NCBI GenBank assembly: GCA_964653485.1
Contig: CAZZFF010000006.1
Location: 1-64,000 of the forward strand
DNA length: 64,000 nucleotides
Source of the DNA: CAVQND01 sp964653485
GTDB lineage: Bacteria; Verrucomicrobiota; Verrucomicrobiia; Limisphaerales; UBA8199
Reading direction: 5' to 3'
This document shows positions 9,064 through 17,530 of the stretch, one piece after another. Each line of letters opens with the position of its first letter. The first letter of the stretch is position 1. Made by a program: the position numbers and the translations under genes. The notes under the pieces are model-generated. The model saw only the letters and a program-made list of their open reading frames with translations, was not told where the DNA came from and searched no databases.

Positions 9064-10860
9064 ATGAAAATGAACCTGCCCTCCAACCGTCTGATCGGCG
9101 CCATGCCGAAAGTCGGAATCCGCCCCGCCATCGACGGGCGCCGGAAGGGCATTCGGGAATCGCTCGAGAAAACCACGATGGGTTTGGCCACCGCCGTGGC
9201 GGCCCTCATTGAATCCAAGCTCCGGCACCCCAACGGGCTGCCGGTCGAATGTGTCATCGCGGACACCTGTATCGGGGGCGTGGCCGAGGCGGCAATGGCG
9301 GCCGAGAAGTTCCGCAAGGCCGGCGTTGGGCTTTCGCTCACCGTGAGCCCCTGCTGGTGCTACGGCTCCGAGACGATGGACATGGAGCCTCTGATACCCA
9401 AGGCGGTCTGGGGCTTCAACGGGACGGAACGGCCCGGCGCGGTTTATCTTGCCGCCGTGAGCGCCGCCCACTCGCAGAAGGGCTTGCCCGCCTTTTCCAT
9501 TTACGGGCGCGACGTGCAGGACGTGGGCACCACGGCCATCCCCGCGGAGGTGGCTGAAAAAGTCCTGCGCTTTGTGAAGGCGGGTCTGGCGGTGGCAACG
9601 ATGCGGGGCAAGTCATACCTGTCCGTCGGCGGCGTTTCGATGGGCATCGCCGGGTCGATCGTCAACCAGGACTTTTTCGAGGACAGCCTCGGCATGCGGG
9701 TCGAATGCGTGGACATGAGCGAGTTGGTCCGGCGGATCGAGGAGAAGGTCTATGACGAAGAGGAATTCAGGCGGGCATATCCCTGGGTGCGCCAGCACTG
9801 TCCGGAAGGCAAGGACTACAACACGGCGCCTCGGAGCCGCAAGCGGAAGGACGCGGAATGGGAATTTGTGGTCAAGTCCGCGATGATCGTGCGCGACCTC
9901 ATGGTGGGTAATCCGCGTCTGGCGAAGTCGGGCTTCGGCGAGGAGGCCCTCGGCCACAACGCCATCCTGGCCGGTTTCCAGGGTCAGCGCCAATGGACGG
10001 ACCATTTCCCCAACGGCGACTTCCTGGAGGCCACGCTGAACACGTCATTCGATTGGAACGGCATCCGCGAGCCGTACCTGGTGGCCACCGAGAACGATTC
10101 CCTCAACGGGGTCTGCATGCTGCTGGGCCATCTGCTGACCGGCACGGCCCAGGTTTTTGCCGACGTCCGCACCTACTGGAGCCCGGAGGCGATCCTGCGC
10201 GTGACCGGCCACCAGGCCGCCGGCCTGGCCTCCGCCGGCCTGCTGCACCTCATCAACTCGGGCGCCGCCGCGCTGGACGCCTGCGGCAAACAGATGAAGG
10301 ACGGACTGCCGGCGATGAAACCGTTCTGGGAAATCACCCCGCGCGAAGCCCTCGACTGCCTCCAGGCAACGACGTGGCCGCCCGCCATTTATGAATACTT
10401 CCGCGGCGGCGGCTTCTCCGGCTGCTACGGCACTCGCGCCGACATGCCCGCGACTATGTTCCGGCTCAATCTGATCAAGGGCCTTGGACCCGCCCTCCAA
10501 ATCGCCGAAGGCCACTTTGCGGACTTGCCGGCGGAGATACACAGCGTGCTGGAGGCCCGCACCAACCCGACCTGGCCCACGCACTGGTTCGCCCCGAGGC
10601 TCAACGGGCGAGGGCCTTTCCGCGACACCTACTCCGTCATGAACGCCTGGGGCGCGAACCATGGAGTCATCGGCTATGGACACTTTGGCGCCGACCTCAT
10701 CACCCTGGCCGCCATGCTCCGCATCCCCGTCTTTATGCACAACGTCGGCGAGGAACAGGTGTTTCGGCCCTCGGCCTGGGGCGCCTTCGGCACCTCCGAC
10801 CTCGAGGCGGCGGATTTCCGCGCCTGCGCCAACTTCGGCCCGCTCTACGGCAAGACCTGA
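9064..10860 (+). CDS. fucI: L-fucose isomerase
   Basis: 598 residues, very close to E. coli FucI (591). Many blocks match what I know of that enzyme: PKVGIRPAIDGRR near the N-terminus, SPCWCYGSETMDM, WGFNGTERPGAVYLAA, FADVRTYWSPEAI, and WGANHGVIGYGHFGADLITL near the C-terminus. It converts L-fucose to L-fuculose using manganese. The frame is open from 8959, where an ATG overlaps the preceding stop. The extra 35 residues are not family-like, so ATG 9064 is chosen, with 9037 as an alternative. No fuculokinase or aldolase lies in the window. Substrate could come from the secreted glycosidases. Confidence 0.93.
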   Translation: MKMNLPSNRLIGAMPKVGIRPAIDGRRKGIRESLEKTTMGLATAVAALIESKLRHPNGLPVECVIADTCIGGVAEAAMAAEKFRKAGVGLSLTVSPCWCYGSETMDMEPLIPKAVWGFNGTERPGAVYLAAVSAAHSQKGLPAFSIYGRDVQDVGTTAIPAEVAEKVLRFVKAGLAVATMRGKSYLSVGGVSMGIAGSIVNQDFFEDSLGMRVECVDMSELVRRIEEKVYDEEEFRRAYPWVRQHCPEGKDYNTAPRSRKRKDAEWEFVVKSAMIVRDLMVGNPRLAKSGFGEEALGHNAILAGFQGQRQWTDHFPNGDFLEATLNTSFDWNGIREPYLVATENDSLNGVCMLLGHLLTGTAQVFADVRTYWSPEAILRVTGHQAAGLASAGLLHLINSGAAALDACGKQMKDGLPAMKPFWEITPREALDCLQATTWPPAIYEYFRGGGFSGCYGTRADMPATMFRLNLIKGLGPALQIAEGHFADLPAEIHSVLEARTNPTWPTHWFAPRLNGRGPFRDTYSVMNAWGANHGVIGYGHFGADLITLAAMLRIPVFMHNVGEEQVFRPSAWGAFGTSDLEAADFRACANFGPLYGKT

Positions 10861-10969
10861 GCGGCCTGCCCGGGACCTTCCGACGGACTTTGTCACTGGC
10901 CCTGGAGGTGAAAGTGGGCGCCGGTGTTTGGCAGTTGCAGTTTCCGGGCGGGTAAGTTACTAAAGCCTG

Positions 10970-12025
10970 ATGCGATTCATTGGCAGCGTAATCGAGAAGT
11001 TGCAGCGACACCCGAAGCGCATCGTCTTCCCCGAAGGCGTCGAGCCGCGCGTCCTGCAGGCGGCGCGGCAGTATTACTCGCTGCGCTTGGGCGCGCCGAT
11101 CTTGCTGGGGGATCGCAGCCGCGTCAAAGAAACGGCCGCCGCCTTGAGCATCTCGCTGGAGGGCATCCGCATTATCAACCCCGCCGAGAGCGATGAATTG
11201 GAGAACTTCACGCGGCGGTTCGAGGCCCTGCGCCGCTACCAGGGGCTTAAGGAGCTGGAGGCCCGGGAGGCGCTCCTGCAACCCAATTATTTCGGCGCCA
11301 TGATGGTGGCAATGCACCAGGCGGACGGCTTTGTCTCGGGCACCAACCAGAGCAGCGGGGCCGTGCTGCGTCCTCTTTTTCAGATTATCAAGGTGGCGCC
11401 CCAGACCCGGACAGCCTCCAGTTGCATGGTGATGGAAGTGGAAGATTCGCGGTTCGGGGAAAACGGGGTGCTCTTCATGGCCGACTGCGGCGTGATTGCC
11501 GACCCGACGGTGGAGCAACTGGCGGACATTGCGGTTTCGACGGCGCAATTGGCCCGGCACCTCCTGGGCGTGCGCCCGCGGGTCGCCCTGCTTTCGTTCT
11601 CCACCAAAGGCAGCTCCCTGCATCCCTCGGCCGGGCGCGTGCAAGCCGCGGCCGCCCTGGCCGGGAAACGGGCGCAGGAAACAGGGCCGGATGCGGATTT
11701 TGACGGCGAACTCCAGGTGGACACCGCCTTGGTTCCGGATATCGCGGCGCGCAAGCTGCCCGAGGGCAAGCTCGGGGGAAGGGCCAATGTGTTGATTTTC
11801 CCCGACCTCAACTCAGGCAATATCGCCAGCAAGCTGGTCCGCCATATTTCGCGCGCCAATGCCTATGGCCAGATTCTGCTGGGACTCGACCGCCCGGCGG
11901 CGGACGTTTCGCGCGGCTCCAGCGCGCATGATATCCTGGGCGTCGCCGCCATTGTCGGCGTCCAGGCCATCGATTATCATATCCTGTACCCGGGGGCGGG
12001 CCAGAAACTGCCGGGAGAAGAGTGA
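10970..12025 (+). CDS. pta: phosphate acetyltransferase (short form)
   Basis: 351 residues, the length of the single-domain Pta. It converts acetyl-CoA and phosphate to acetyl phosphate in the Pta-AckA pathway. Typical segments are RIVFPEGVEPRVLQAA at the N-terminus, FVSGTNQSSGAVLRPLFQII, and IFPDLNSGNIASKLVRH near the C-terminus. A phosphate butyryltransferase is the main alternative in this family. No acetate kinase gene is present nearby, so the operon is not the classical one. Confidence 0.88.
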   Translation: MRFIGSVIEKLQRHPKRIVFPEGVEPRVLQAARQYYSLRLGAPILLGDRSRVKETAAALSISLEGIRIINPAESDELENFTRRFEALRRYQGLKELEAREALLQPNYFGAMMVAMHQADGFVSGTNQSSGAVLRPLFQIIKVAPQTRTASSCMVMEVEDSRFGENGVLFMADCGVIADPTVEQLADIAVSTAQLARHLLGVRPRVALLSFSTKGSSLHPSAGRVQAAAALAGKRAQETGPDADFDGELQVDTALVPDIAARKLPEGKLGGRANVLIFPDLNSGNIASKLVRHISRANAYGQILLGLDRPAADVSRGSSAHDILGVAAIVGVQAIDYHILYPGAGQKLPGEE

Positions 12026-12080
12026 AGATTGCTTTACTTTTGCCTTCACTTTTGATACGGGTGCCATTATTCTCAAGAGC

Positions 12081-12419
12081 GTGACAGTAGAAACGTTCAG
12101 GCCGGAAATTGCGGAAGCCATCGCAGCGTACGACAAGTACGTCATTTGCATCGACAAGACCCCCGCGGACTTTGAGGCATCCCTGATTTCACTTCTCAGC
12201 AAGGCCCTCAAGGCATACGAGAACCGCGGGCCGCAGCTTCGGCACGGCATCGCCCTGGACAAACAAATCACCGTCATCCTCAGCCAGAACGACAGCCCCC
12301 GCCCGCTCTGCGGCATTTACTTCAACCTGCACTCCCCGTACCAGAAACAAGTGCTCCCCAAGACTGCCAAACCGATGACCGAACCCATCGGCGGCGGCCA
12401 GTCCAAGGCCGAGGTTTAG
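12081..12419 (+). CDS. small conserved-looking cytoplasmic protein, unknown
   Basis: 112 residues with a GTG start. I do not recognise the family. The sequence looks like a real protein: mixed helix/strand, no membrane segment, with motifs YDKYVICIDKTPADFEASLISLLSKAL and GIALDKQITVILSQN. A candidate promoter, TTGCCT at 12040 and CATTAT at 12065 with 19-bp spacing, would start transcription just before the GTG. It ends 7 bp from the convergent lipoprotein gene. Confidence 0.5.
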   Translation: MTVETFRPEIAEAIAAYDKYVICIDKTPADFEASLISLLSKALKAYENRGPQLRHGIALDKQITVILSQNDSPRPLCGIYFNLHSPYQKQVLPKTAKPMTEPIGGGQSKAEV

Positions 12420-12426
12420 CAAGCCC

Positions 12427-12789
12427 TCAGCGATACCGCGCTTCGTCTCCAGGCGCCGCCTCCCCTTCCACAATATCGGCCACAATGTTGTCGTCGTACT
12501 GCGGGCCGACAATTTTGATTACGGCCACTTTGAGGCCGCGGCGATACAAACCCAAGCGCGTCTCCACGGCCGGAAGACGGCCCACCGGATAGTTGAGCAC
12601 CACGAAGCGTCCGGCCTGGTTGACCTTGACCACTCTGCCTGCCGGTGCGGTGTCAGGCGTGACGATCAGCTCCTTGTTCCCGCTCTGGACAACCGCGGGC
12701 GCTCCGGGTGAGGGTGAGCTCGGCTTGTGGCTAGCGCAACCGCACCCCAGCAGGACCACCGGCAAAACGACTGAAAGCGAAACGCGCAT
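12427..12789 (-). CDS. small lipoprotein
   Basis: 120 residues. The N-terminus MRVSLSVVLPVVLLGCGCAS is a lipoprotein signal with lipobox-like cysteines at 16 and 18. The mature part is a Ser/Pro linker followed by a compact domain resembling the short beta-barrel found in many Verrucomicrobia lipoproteins (GRVVKVNQAGRFVVLNYPVGRLPAVETRLGLYRRGLKVAVIKI). Function unknown. It is probably anchored in the outer or inner membrane after LspA processing. Confidence 0.7.
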   Translation of the reverse strand: MRVSLSVVLPVVLLGCGCASHKPSSPSPGAPAVVQSGNKELIVTPDTAPAGRVVKVNQAGRFVVLNYPVGRLPAVETRLGLYRRGLKVAVIKIVGPQYDDNIVADIVEGEAAPGDEARYR

Positions 12790-12902
12790 ACAAAGAGTAA
12801 AATAGCCCGCCCCATCGAGGTCAATTCACAACTTGGAGGGGACGGAATTCCGATTGGGAGCAGGATGACGCCTAAATGCCTAAATACACGCCCTGCCGGA
12901 GG

Positions 12903-13835
12903 CTACGGGGTTTGGCGGCGGGAGAGAGCGAAGACCCTTTGCCATTGGGTCTGGCCCAGCATCACCCCGGCCACGATGAGGAGCATCGCCAGCCAAAATG
13001 TCCGGGTCACCGGTTCGCCCAGGCACGCCCAGGCCCAGCCCATCGTGCTCAGAGGGATCAGGTTGTTGAAGAGCATCACCTTGCTGGTCGGCCAGTGGCG
13101 GAGGGCCTGGCTCCAGATCGCGAAGGCCGCCACCCCGCCTGCGACGATACAGTAGGCATGGACACAAACCAGGTCCGTCCGCCAAACCAATCCGGAGCGC
13201 CAAATCTCCAACATCCCAAACGGCATGAGCAGCACGCCGGCGCGCCACATCGTGTGCGCGCTGCTCTGGGCCCCGGACAGGTGCGCTCCCAGGACGCGGC
13301 ACTGGCGGCCGTAATTGGTCCAGAGCACGCTGGCGGCCAGCCCGAGGACTTCTCCACGCCAGCTTCCCGTGGCCGTCCGGAGGGCGGGGCCAAAAAGGAC
13401 GCACACCCCCGCCAGGGCCAGAGCCGCCGCCGCATACCGCTGAACGGTGCTCCACGCCAGGGCGGGGCGCCCTTCCCACAAGAGCGCCCAAACCGGGGCC
13501 GCTCCCAGGTACAAGGCCACGTGGGAGAGCGGAGCGTGGCGGACAGCCAAATTGAACACCACGATATAAACCGCCAGGCTCAGCCCGCCCCGCCACCAGA
13601 GCCGGCGCCGGGTCTCGATGCTCAACGGGTCGCTCCGCCCCAGCCAGTCCGTCCACCGCAACGTCCCCAGCAGCAACAGGCCCGCGCACAAAAAACGCGA
13701 GCCGCCTGTCCACATCGGCGGCCAGGCGGTCAAAACGAACTTCGTGCCCGCGTTGGTGCCGCCCCAAAGAAAAATGGCCAGCAGCAGAGCAAGGCATAGC
13801 ACCGTGTTATTTGTCTTCTTGCCGGAATCGGTCAA
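12903..13835 (-). CDS. EamA/DMT-family metabolite exporter
   Basis: 310 residues with about ten hydrophobic helices in two EamA repeats, beginning LALLLAIFLWGGTNAGTKF. Proteins of this fold export amino acids, purines or other small metabolites. The substrate is not evident. It is divergent from the MarR gene at 13921 across an 85-bp region holding a perfect inverted repeat, which suggests it is the target of that regulator. Confidence 0.82.
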   Translation of the reverse strand: MTDSGKKTNNTVLCLALLLAIFLWGGTNAGTKFVLTAWPPMWTGGSRFLCAGLLLLGTLRWTDWLGRSDPLSIETRRRLWWRGGLSLAVYIVVFNLAVRHAPLSHVALYLGAAPVWALLWEGRPALAWSTVQRYAAAALALAGVCVLFGPALRTATGSWRGEVLGLAASVLWTNYGRQCRVLGAHLSGAQSSAHTMWRAGVLLMPFGMLEIWRSGLVWRTDLVCVHAYCIVAGGVAAFAIWSQALRHWPTSKVMLFNNLIPLSTMGWAWACLGEPVTRTFWLAMLLIVAGVMLGQTQWQRVFALSRRQTP

Positions 13836-13880
13836 CGAGCGGGCAGACTAGTCGCGGGACGGCGCGACCGCACGAAAAAT

Positions 13881-13902
13881 CATTGTTGACATATAAACAA
13901 TG
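13881..13902. promoter_or_regulatory. candidate MarR operator (inverted repeat)
   Basis: CATTGTT (13881-13887) and AACAATG (13896-13902) form a perfect 7-8-7 inverted repeat between the divergent EamA and MarR genes. It overlaps the -35 element of the candidate MarR promoter, as expected for an autorepressor operator. Confidence 0.6.
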
Positions 13903-13914
13903 TGAAACTAGACA
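13886..13914 (+). promoter_or_regulatory. candidate marR promoter
   Basis: TTGACA (13886-13891) and TAGACA (13909-13914) are separated by exactly 17 bp and end just upstream of the MarR ATG at 13921, giving a near-leaderless mRNA. The -35 box lies inside the inverted repeat. Confidence 0.45.
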
Positions 13915-13920
13915 ATAACC

Positions 13921-14442
13921 ATGAATGCGGTCTCGTCTCCCGCCAACAAGCCCTACCAGGCCCTGGTGCAGCTTCTCCGCGCCGCCGACACCGTCTGGGA
14001 TGCCAGCCGCGCCTTCTTCGCCCGTTGGAACCTGAGTCCGAGCCAGTTCAACGTGCTGAACCTCCTGGAAGGCAACCCATCGGGCCTGTCCCAGACCGGG
14101 TTGAGCCGGCAGTTGGTCATGCACCGCTCGAATGTGACCGGGCTGGTGGATCGGTTGGAGAGACGGAGGCTGGTGAAGCGCGAGGACGCCGCCGGCGACC
14201 GGCGGGCCTATCGGGTCGTCCTGACGCCCGAGGGCGCGCGGTTGCTTGGGGAGGTCCTGCCGCGCTACTATGAAGAGGCCAGGCGGGTATGCGAGCATCT
14301 TTCCGAGAGACGGGCCGCCGAATTAATCGCCGATTTCCGGCAAATCGCGCAAAACGCGAAGCGCGGCGCGGCCCGGTTGCCGCGGCCTGAGTTTGGCCCT
14401 CCAGAGTCGTCGCGCGAGGTTTCCCGCCGGCACAAGCATTGA
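13921..14442 (+). CDS. MarR-family transcriptional regulator
   Basis: 173 residues. The winged helix-turn-helix reads LSQTGLSRQLVMHRSNVTGLVDRLERRRLVKRE with the wing DRRAYRVVLTPEGARL. Flanking helices form the dimer interface and a basic tail follows. It probably represses itself and the divergent EamA exporter through the inverted repeat at 13881. It is followed 21 bp later by the acyl-activating enzyme, which may be co-transcribed. Confidence 0.85.
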   Translation: MNAVSSPANKPYQALVQLLRAADTVWDASRAFFARWNLSPSQFNVLNLLEGNPSGLSQTGLSRQLVMHRSNVTGLVDRLERRRLVKREDAAGDRRAYRVVLTPEGARLLGEVLPRYYEEARRVCEHLSERRAAELIADFRQIAQNAKRGAARLPRPEFGPPESSREVSRRHKH

Positions 14443-14463
14443 AAGAGATCGCAGGACTAACGC

Positions 14464-16680
14464 ATGATTCGCCCTTTCTTACGCGGGTTGCTCCGGTTGC
14501 TCTATGGTTTTCGCGCCTATAACGAGGAGGTCCTCGATACGGCGGGACCGGTGCTGTTGCTGCCGAACCACGTCTCCTGGTGGGACTGGCTGTTGATCGG
14601 GGTTTGCCTCGAAGATGACTGGCGTTTCGTGACCTCCAGCACGGCGGCGGAGGTCAGTTGGGCGCATCGGTGGCTGATGGTCAATCGCCGCACGTTCCCC
14701 GTGGACATGAACTCGCCGTACGCCATGAAGCACGTCGCCGAGTATTTGCATGGAGGCGGCCGGCTCGTACTCTTTCCCGAGGGCCGGCTCTCCTGCACGG
14801 GGTCGCTCATGAAACTGTTCGACGGCACCGGCTTTCTTATCTTCAAGACGCGCGCCAAGGTGGTCACCGCCTACCTCCGCGGCGCGCACCGGCTGCCTTT
14901 TTCGCGCAACCCGGATGCGAAGCGATGGTTTCCGCGCCTCTCAGTCCATTTCAGCCCGGTGCTCAGTGCGCCCAGAGTGGAGCACGTGACCGCCACCGAA
15001 GGGCGGAGCCGGCTGACGGATTGGCTGCGCGCCCAAATGGTCCGGCAACAGTTCGAGACGGAGCGGGAGTTTGGGCCGGCCACGGTGCCCGCGGCGATCC
15101 TGGAGATGGCGCGGCAATGGCCGGGGCGGGTGGTCGTGCAGGATGTCTCGCTCAAAGAGCTCTCTTACCGGCGGCTGCTGGGCGGGGCGGGTTTGTTGGC
15201 GGCACGGTGGCGGCAATGGCCGGGGGAAGAGGCCGCCCGCGTGGGGGTCCTGCTTCCGAATGTGAACGCGATGCCGGTGGTGTTGCTGAGTCTGTGGGCC
15301 GCCGGAAAGGTCCCCGCCATACTCAACTACTCGGCGGGGCCGGGAGTGCTCCTGGGGTGCGCGCGCCTGGCCGGGCTGAAGCGGATCATCACGGCGAGGA
15401 GCTTTATCGATCACCTCGGGCTCGATCCGGCCCCATTCAAGGCGGCCGGCATCGAGTGGGTCTTTTTGGAAGACATACGCGCCGGCATCAGCGGCGCGGA
15501 GAGGTTGGGCGCCCTGCTTCGCGGCCTTTTCGGCGTCCATGCCTGCCAATCCGGGGCGGCGCCCGAAGACACCGCGGTGGTCTTGTTCACCAGCGGTTCT
15601 GAGGGCGAGCCCAAGGGGGTCGAACTGACGCATCGGAATCTGCTGGCCAACATGCGGCAAGTGCTTTCAGTGGTTGACCTGATGGAGACCGACCGGTTTT
15701 TCAACGCCTTGCCGTTGTTCCACTGTTTCGGGCTGAACGTGGGGCTCTTGTTGCCCCTGGTGCGAGGGGTGTTTGTCTTCCTCTACCTGTCGCCCTTGCA
15801 CTATCGCGTCGTACCGTCGGCGTTTTACAATCTCAATTGCACGATCCTCCTGAGCACGAACACGTTTCTCGCCGGGTATGCCCGCAAGGCGCATCCGTAC
15901 GATTTCCGGACGGCGCGCTACGTCTTTGCCGGGGCGGAGAAGCTCCAGGAAAGCACCGCATCCCATTGGATGCGGCAGTTTGGCGTCCGTGTGCTGGAAG
16001 GCTATGGCGTCACTGAATGCGGCCCCGTCATTAGCGTCAACCTGCTGATGCACTCGCGCCCCGGCTCGACGGGGCAGTTGCTGCCGGGCATCGAGTACCG
16101 GCTGGAGCCGGTCGATGGCATGGGACAGCACGGGGATGCAAAATCCGAAATCCGAAATCCGAAATCCGAAGGTCGGGCCGGGCAGGGGACCTTGGAGGGA
16201 GGAAGGAACGAGGGACGGGCGGGGCGGTTATTCGTCCGGGGGCCGAATGTGATGCGGGGGTACTTGAACCCGGAGGCGAATGCGAGGTTCCAGGCGCTGG
16301 GCGGGTGGTACGATACGGGCGATGTCGCGAGGGTGGATGAGGACGGGTTTGTTTCCATCCTGGGGCGGCTCAAGCGGTTCGCGAAGATCGGCGGGGAAAT
16401 GGTCAGCCTCAGCGCGGTGGAAGAGGCCCTGGCGGGGGCGTTCCCGGAATACGGCACGCGGTTTGCCGTGGCGGTGATGACCCGGCCGGACGAGGACCAT
16501 GGCGAGCGGCTGATTGCGGTCACCAACGAGTCCAAACTCACGCTCACCCAGGTCCGCGAGGCGGTCCAGGCGCGCGGCTTTGGGAACCTCGCGGTGCCAC
16601 GCCAGCTCAAGGTGCTTCCGGATTTGCCGCGCCTGGGAACAGGCAAGGTGGACCATCGCCGGTTGGAGGCAATGTTATGA
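14464..16680 (+). CDS. fused 1-acylglycerophosphate acyltransferase / acyl-AMP ligase (Aas-like)
   Basis: 738 residues. Residues 1-200 are a PlsC-type acyltransferase with the HX4D motif (NHVSWWD, H36/D41) and LFPEGRLS around 103-110. From about 215 it is an AMP-binding ligase with the phosphate loop LFTSGSEGEPKG, a GYGVTECGP motif, and C-terminal GTGKVDHRRLE with the conserved Lys. This order matches the Aas enzyme that re-acylates lysophospholipids. A roughly 35-residue insertion near residues 555-590 contains translated AAATCCG heptamers. The stop overlaps the next gene (ATGA). Confidence 0.85.
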   Translation: MIRPFLRGLLRLLYGFRAYNEEVLDTAGPVLLLPNHVSWWDWLLIGVCLEDDWRFVTSSTAAEVSWAHRWLMVNRRTFPVDMNSPYAMKHVAEYLHGGGRLVLFPEGRLSCTGSLMKLFDGTGFLIFKTRAKVVTAYLRGAHRLPFSRNPDAKRWFPRLSVHFSPVLSAPRVEHVTATEGRSRLTDWLRAQMVRQQFETEREFGPATVPAAILEMARQWPGRVVVQDVSLKELSYRRLLGGAGLLAARWRQWPGEEAARVGVLLPNVNAMPVVLLSLWAAGKVPAILNYSAGPGVLLGCARLAGLKRIITARSFIDHLGLDPAPFKAAGIEWVFLEDIRAGISGAERLGALLRGLFGVHACQSGAAPEDTAVVLFTSGSEGEPKGVELTHRNLLANMRQVLSVVDLMETDRFFNALPLFHCFGLNVGLLLPLVRGVFVFLYLSPLHYRVVPSAFYNLNCTILLSTNTFLAGYARKAHPYDFRTARYVFAGAEKLQESTASHWMRQFGVRVLEGYGVTECGPVISVNLLMHSRPGSTGQLLPGIEYRLEPVDGMGQHGDAKSEIRNPKSEGRAGQGTLEGGRNEGRAGRLFVRGPNVMRGYLNPEANARFQALGGWYDTGDVARVDEDGFVSILGRLKRFAKIGGEMVSLSAVEEALAGAFPEYGTRFAVAVMTRPDEDHGERLIAVTNESKLTLTQVREAVQARGFGNLAVPRQLKVLPDLPRLGTGKVDHRRLEAML
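16141..16170 (+). repeat. in-frame heptanucleotide tandem repeat (AAATCCG)4
   Basis: Four perfect copies of AAATCCG plus two more bases lie inside the acyl-AMP ligase gene. They encode KSEIRNPKSE without breaking the frame. The same heptamer recurs at 45720-45747 in non-coding DNA. Confidence 0.9.
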
Positions 16681-17462
16681 GCGAAGGGGTTGAGGTCCGG
16701 GTTCACGGTCCCGCGACGCTGCCGACGCTGGTCTATTTGCCGGGCCTGCATGGAGACTGGACGCTCATCGGCGGTTTCCGCAAGGCGCTCCGAGACCGCG
16801 TCCGGTTTGTCGAGATGACCTACCCCAGGACGCTCGTGTGGTCGCTGGAAGACTACGCGGGCGCAGTGGAGGATGCCCTGGCGCAAGAGGGCATCCGCAG
16901 CGGCTGGCTCCTGGGCGAGTCGTTTGGGTCGCAAGTGCTTTGGGCTTTGGCGGCCCGCAACCGCTTCCAGACGAAGGGCGCTATCCTGGCTGGCGGTTTC
17001 TCCCGGTATCCGATGCACTGGGGAGTCTGCCTGGCCGAGCGCCTCTGCGGCGGCATCTCCCTCGGGCTATTGACCCGGATACTCTTCGGCTACGCCCGCG
17101 TGGCCAGGCTTCGCTTTCGACACGAGCCCGAGGTGCTGGCCGCCATCGGTGAGTTCATCGCCCGCCGCACGGACTTGGACCGCCAGGCCGCCAAGCACCG
17201 ACTTCACCTCCTGGCCGCCAACGATCCGTCTGCCATTGCCCGCCAACTTCAGGCCCCGCTCTACGCCCTCAGCGGGTTCCTGGACCCCATCGTCCCCTGG
17301 TTCCTGGTCCGGCCGTGGCTCAAGCGAAACTGCCGGGCGCTGCGCGAATATCGCATCCTGCGCGCCGACCACAACGTCCTGAGCACCGCGTCCGGCGCGT
17401 CCGCGGAGCTTGTCGTTCGATGGATGACGGCGCCGGAGCTTGGATTCTCCGACAAGCCCTGA
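16677..17462 (+). CDS. alpha/beta-hydrolase
   Basis: 261 residues, cytoplasmic. The nucleophile elbow is GESFGSQ with S82, the acid is probably D in SGFLDPIVPW and the base H in RADHNVLS. TLVYLPGLHGDWTL would form the oxyanion loop. It overlaps the Aas-like gene by four bases, so it is likely translated with it and may act on acyl or lysophospholipid substrates. That role is inferred from context. Confidence 0.75.
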   Translation: MSEGVEVRVHGPATLPTLVYLPGLHGDWTLIGGFRKALRDRVRFVEMTYPRTLVWSLEDYAGAVEDALAQEGIRSGWLLGESFGSQVLWALAARNRFQTKGAILAGGFSRYPMHWGVCLAERLCGGISLGLLTRILFGYARVARLRFRHEPEVLAAIGEFIARRTDLDRQAAKHRLHLLAANDPSAIARQLQAPLYALSGFLDPIVPWFLVRPWLKRNCRALREYRILRADHNVLSTASGASAELVVRWMTAPELGFSDKP

Positions 17463-17530
17463 TCGGAAGAATTCCGGACCCGCGCGGCCTCCGCGCCCCG
17501 ACGCCCGCACGCTCCAGGCGCTCGCCCCGC

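Noticed and set aside
12876..13799. 307-codon plus-strand frame over the EamA gene
   Set aside because: The minus strand encodes a clean ten-helix transporter, and the plus frame is Pro/Gln/Arg-rich without domains.
16141..16170. CRISPR or sequencing artefact for the heptamer array
   Set aside because: Units are only 7 bp with no spacers, and the same heptamer at 45720 argues against an artefact at one site.
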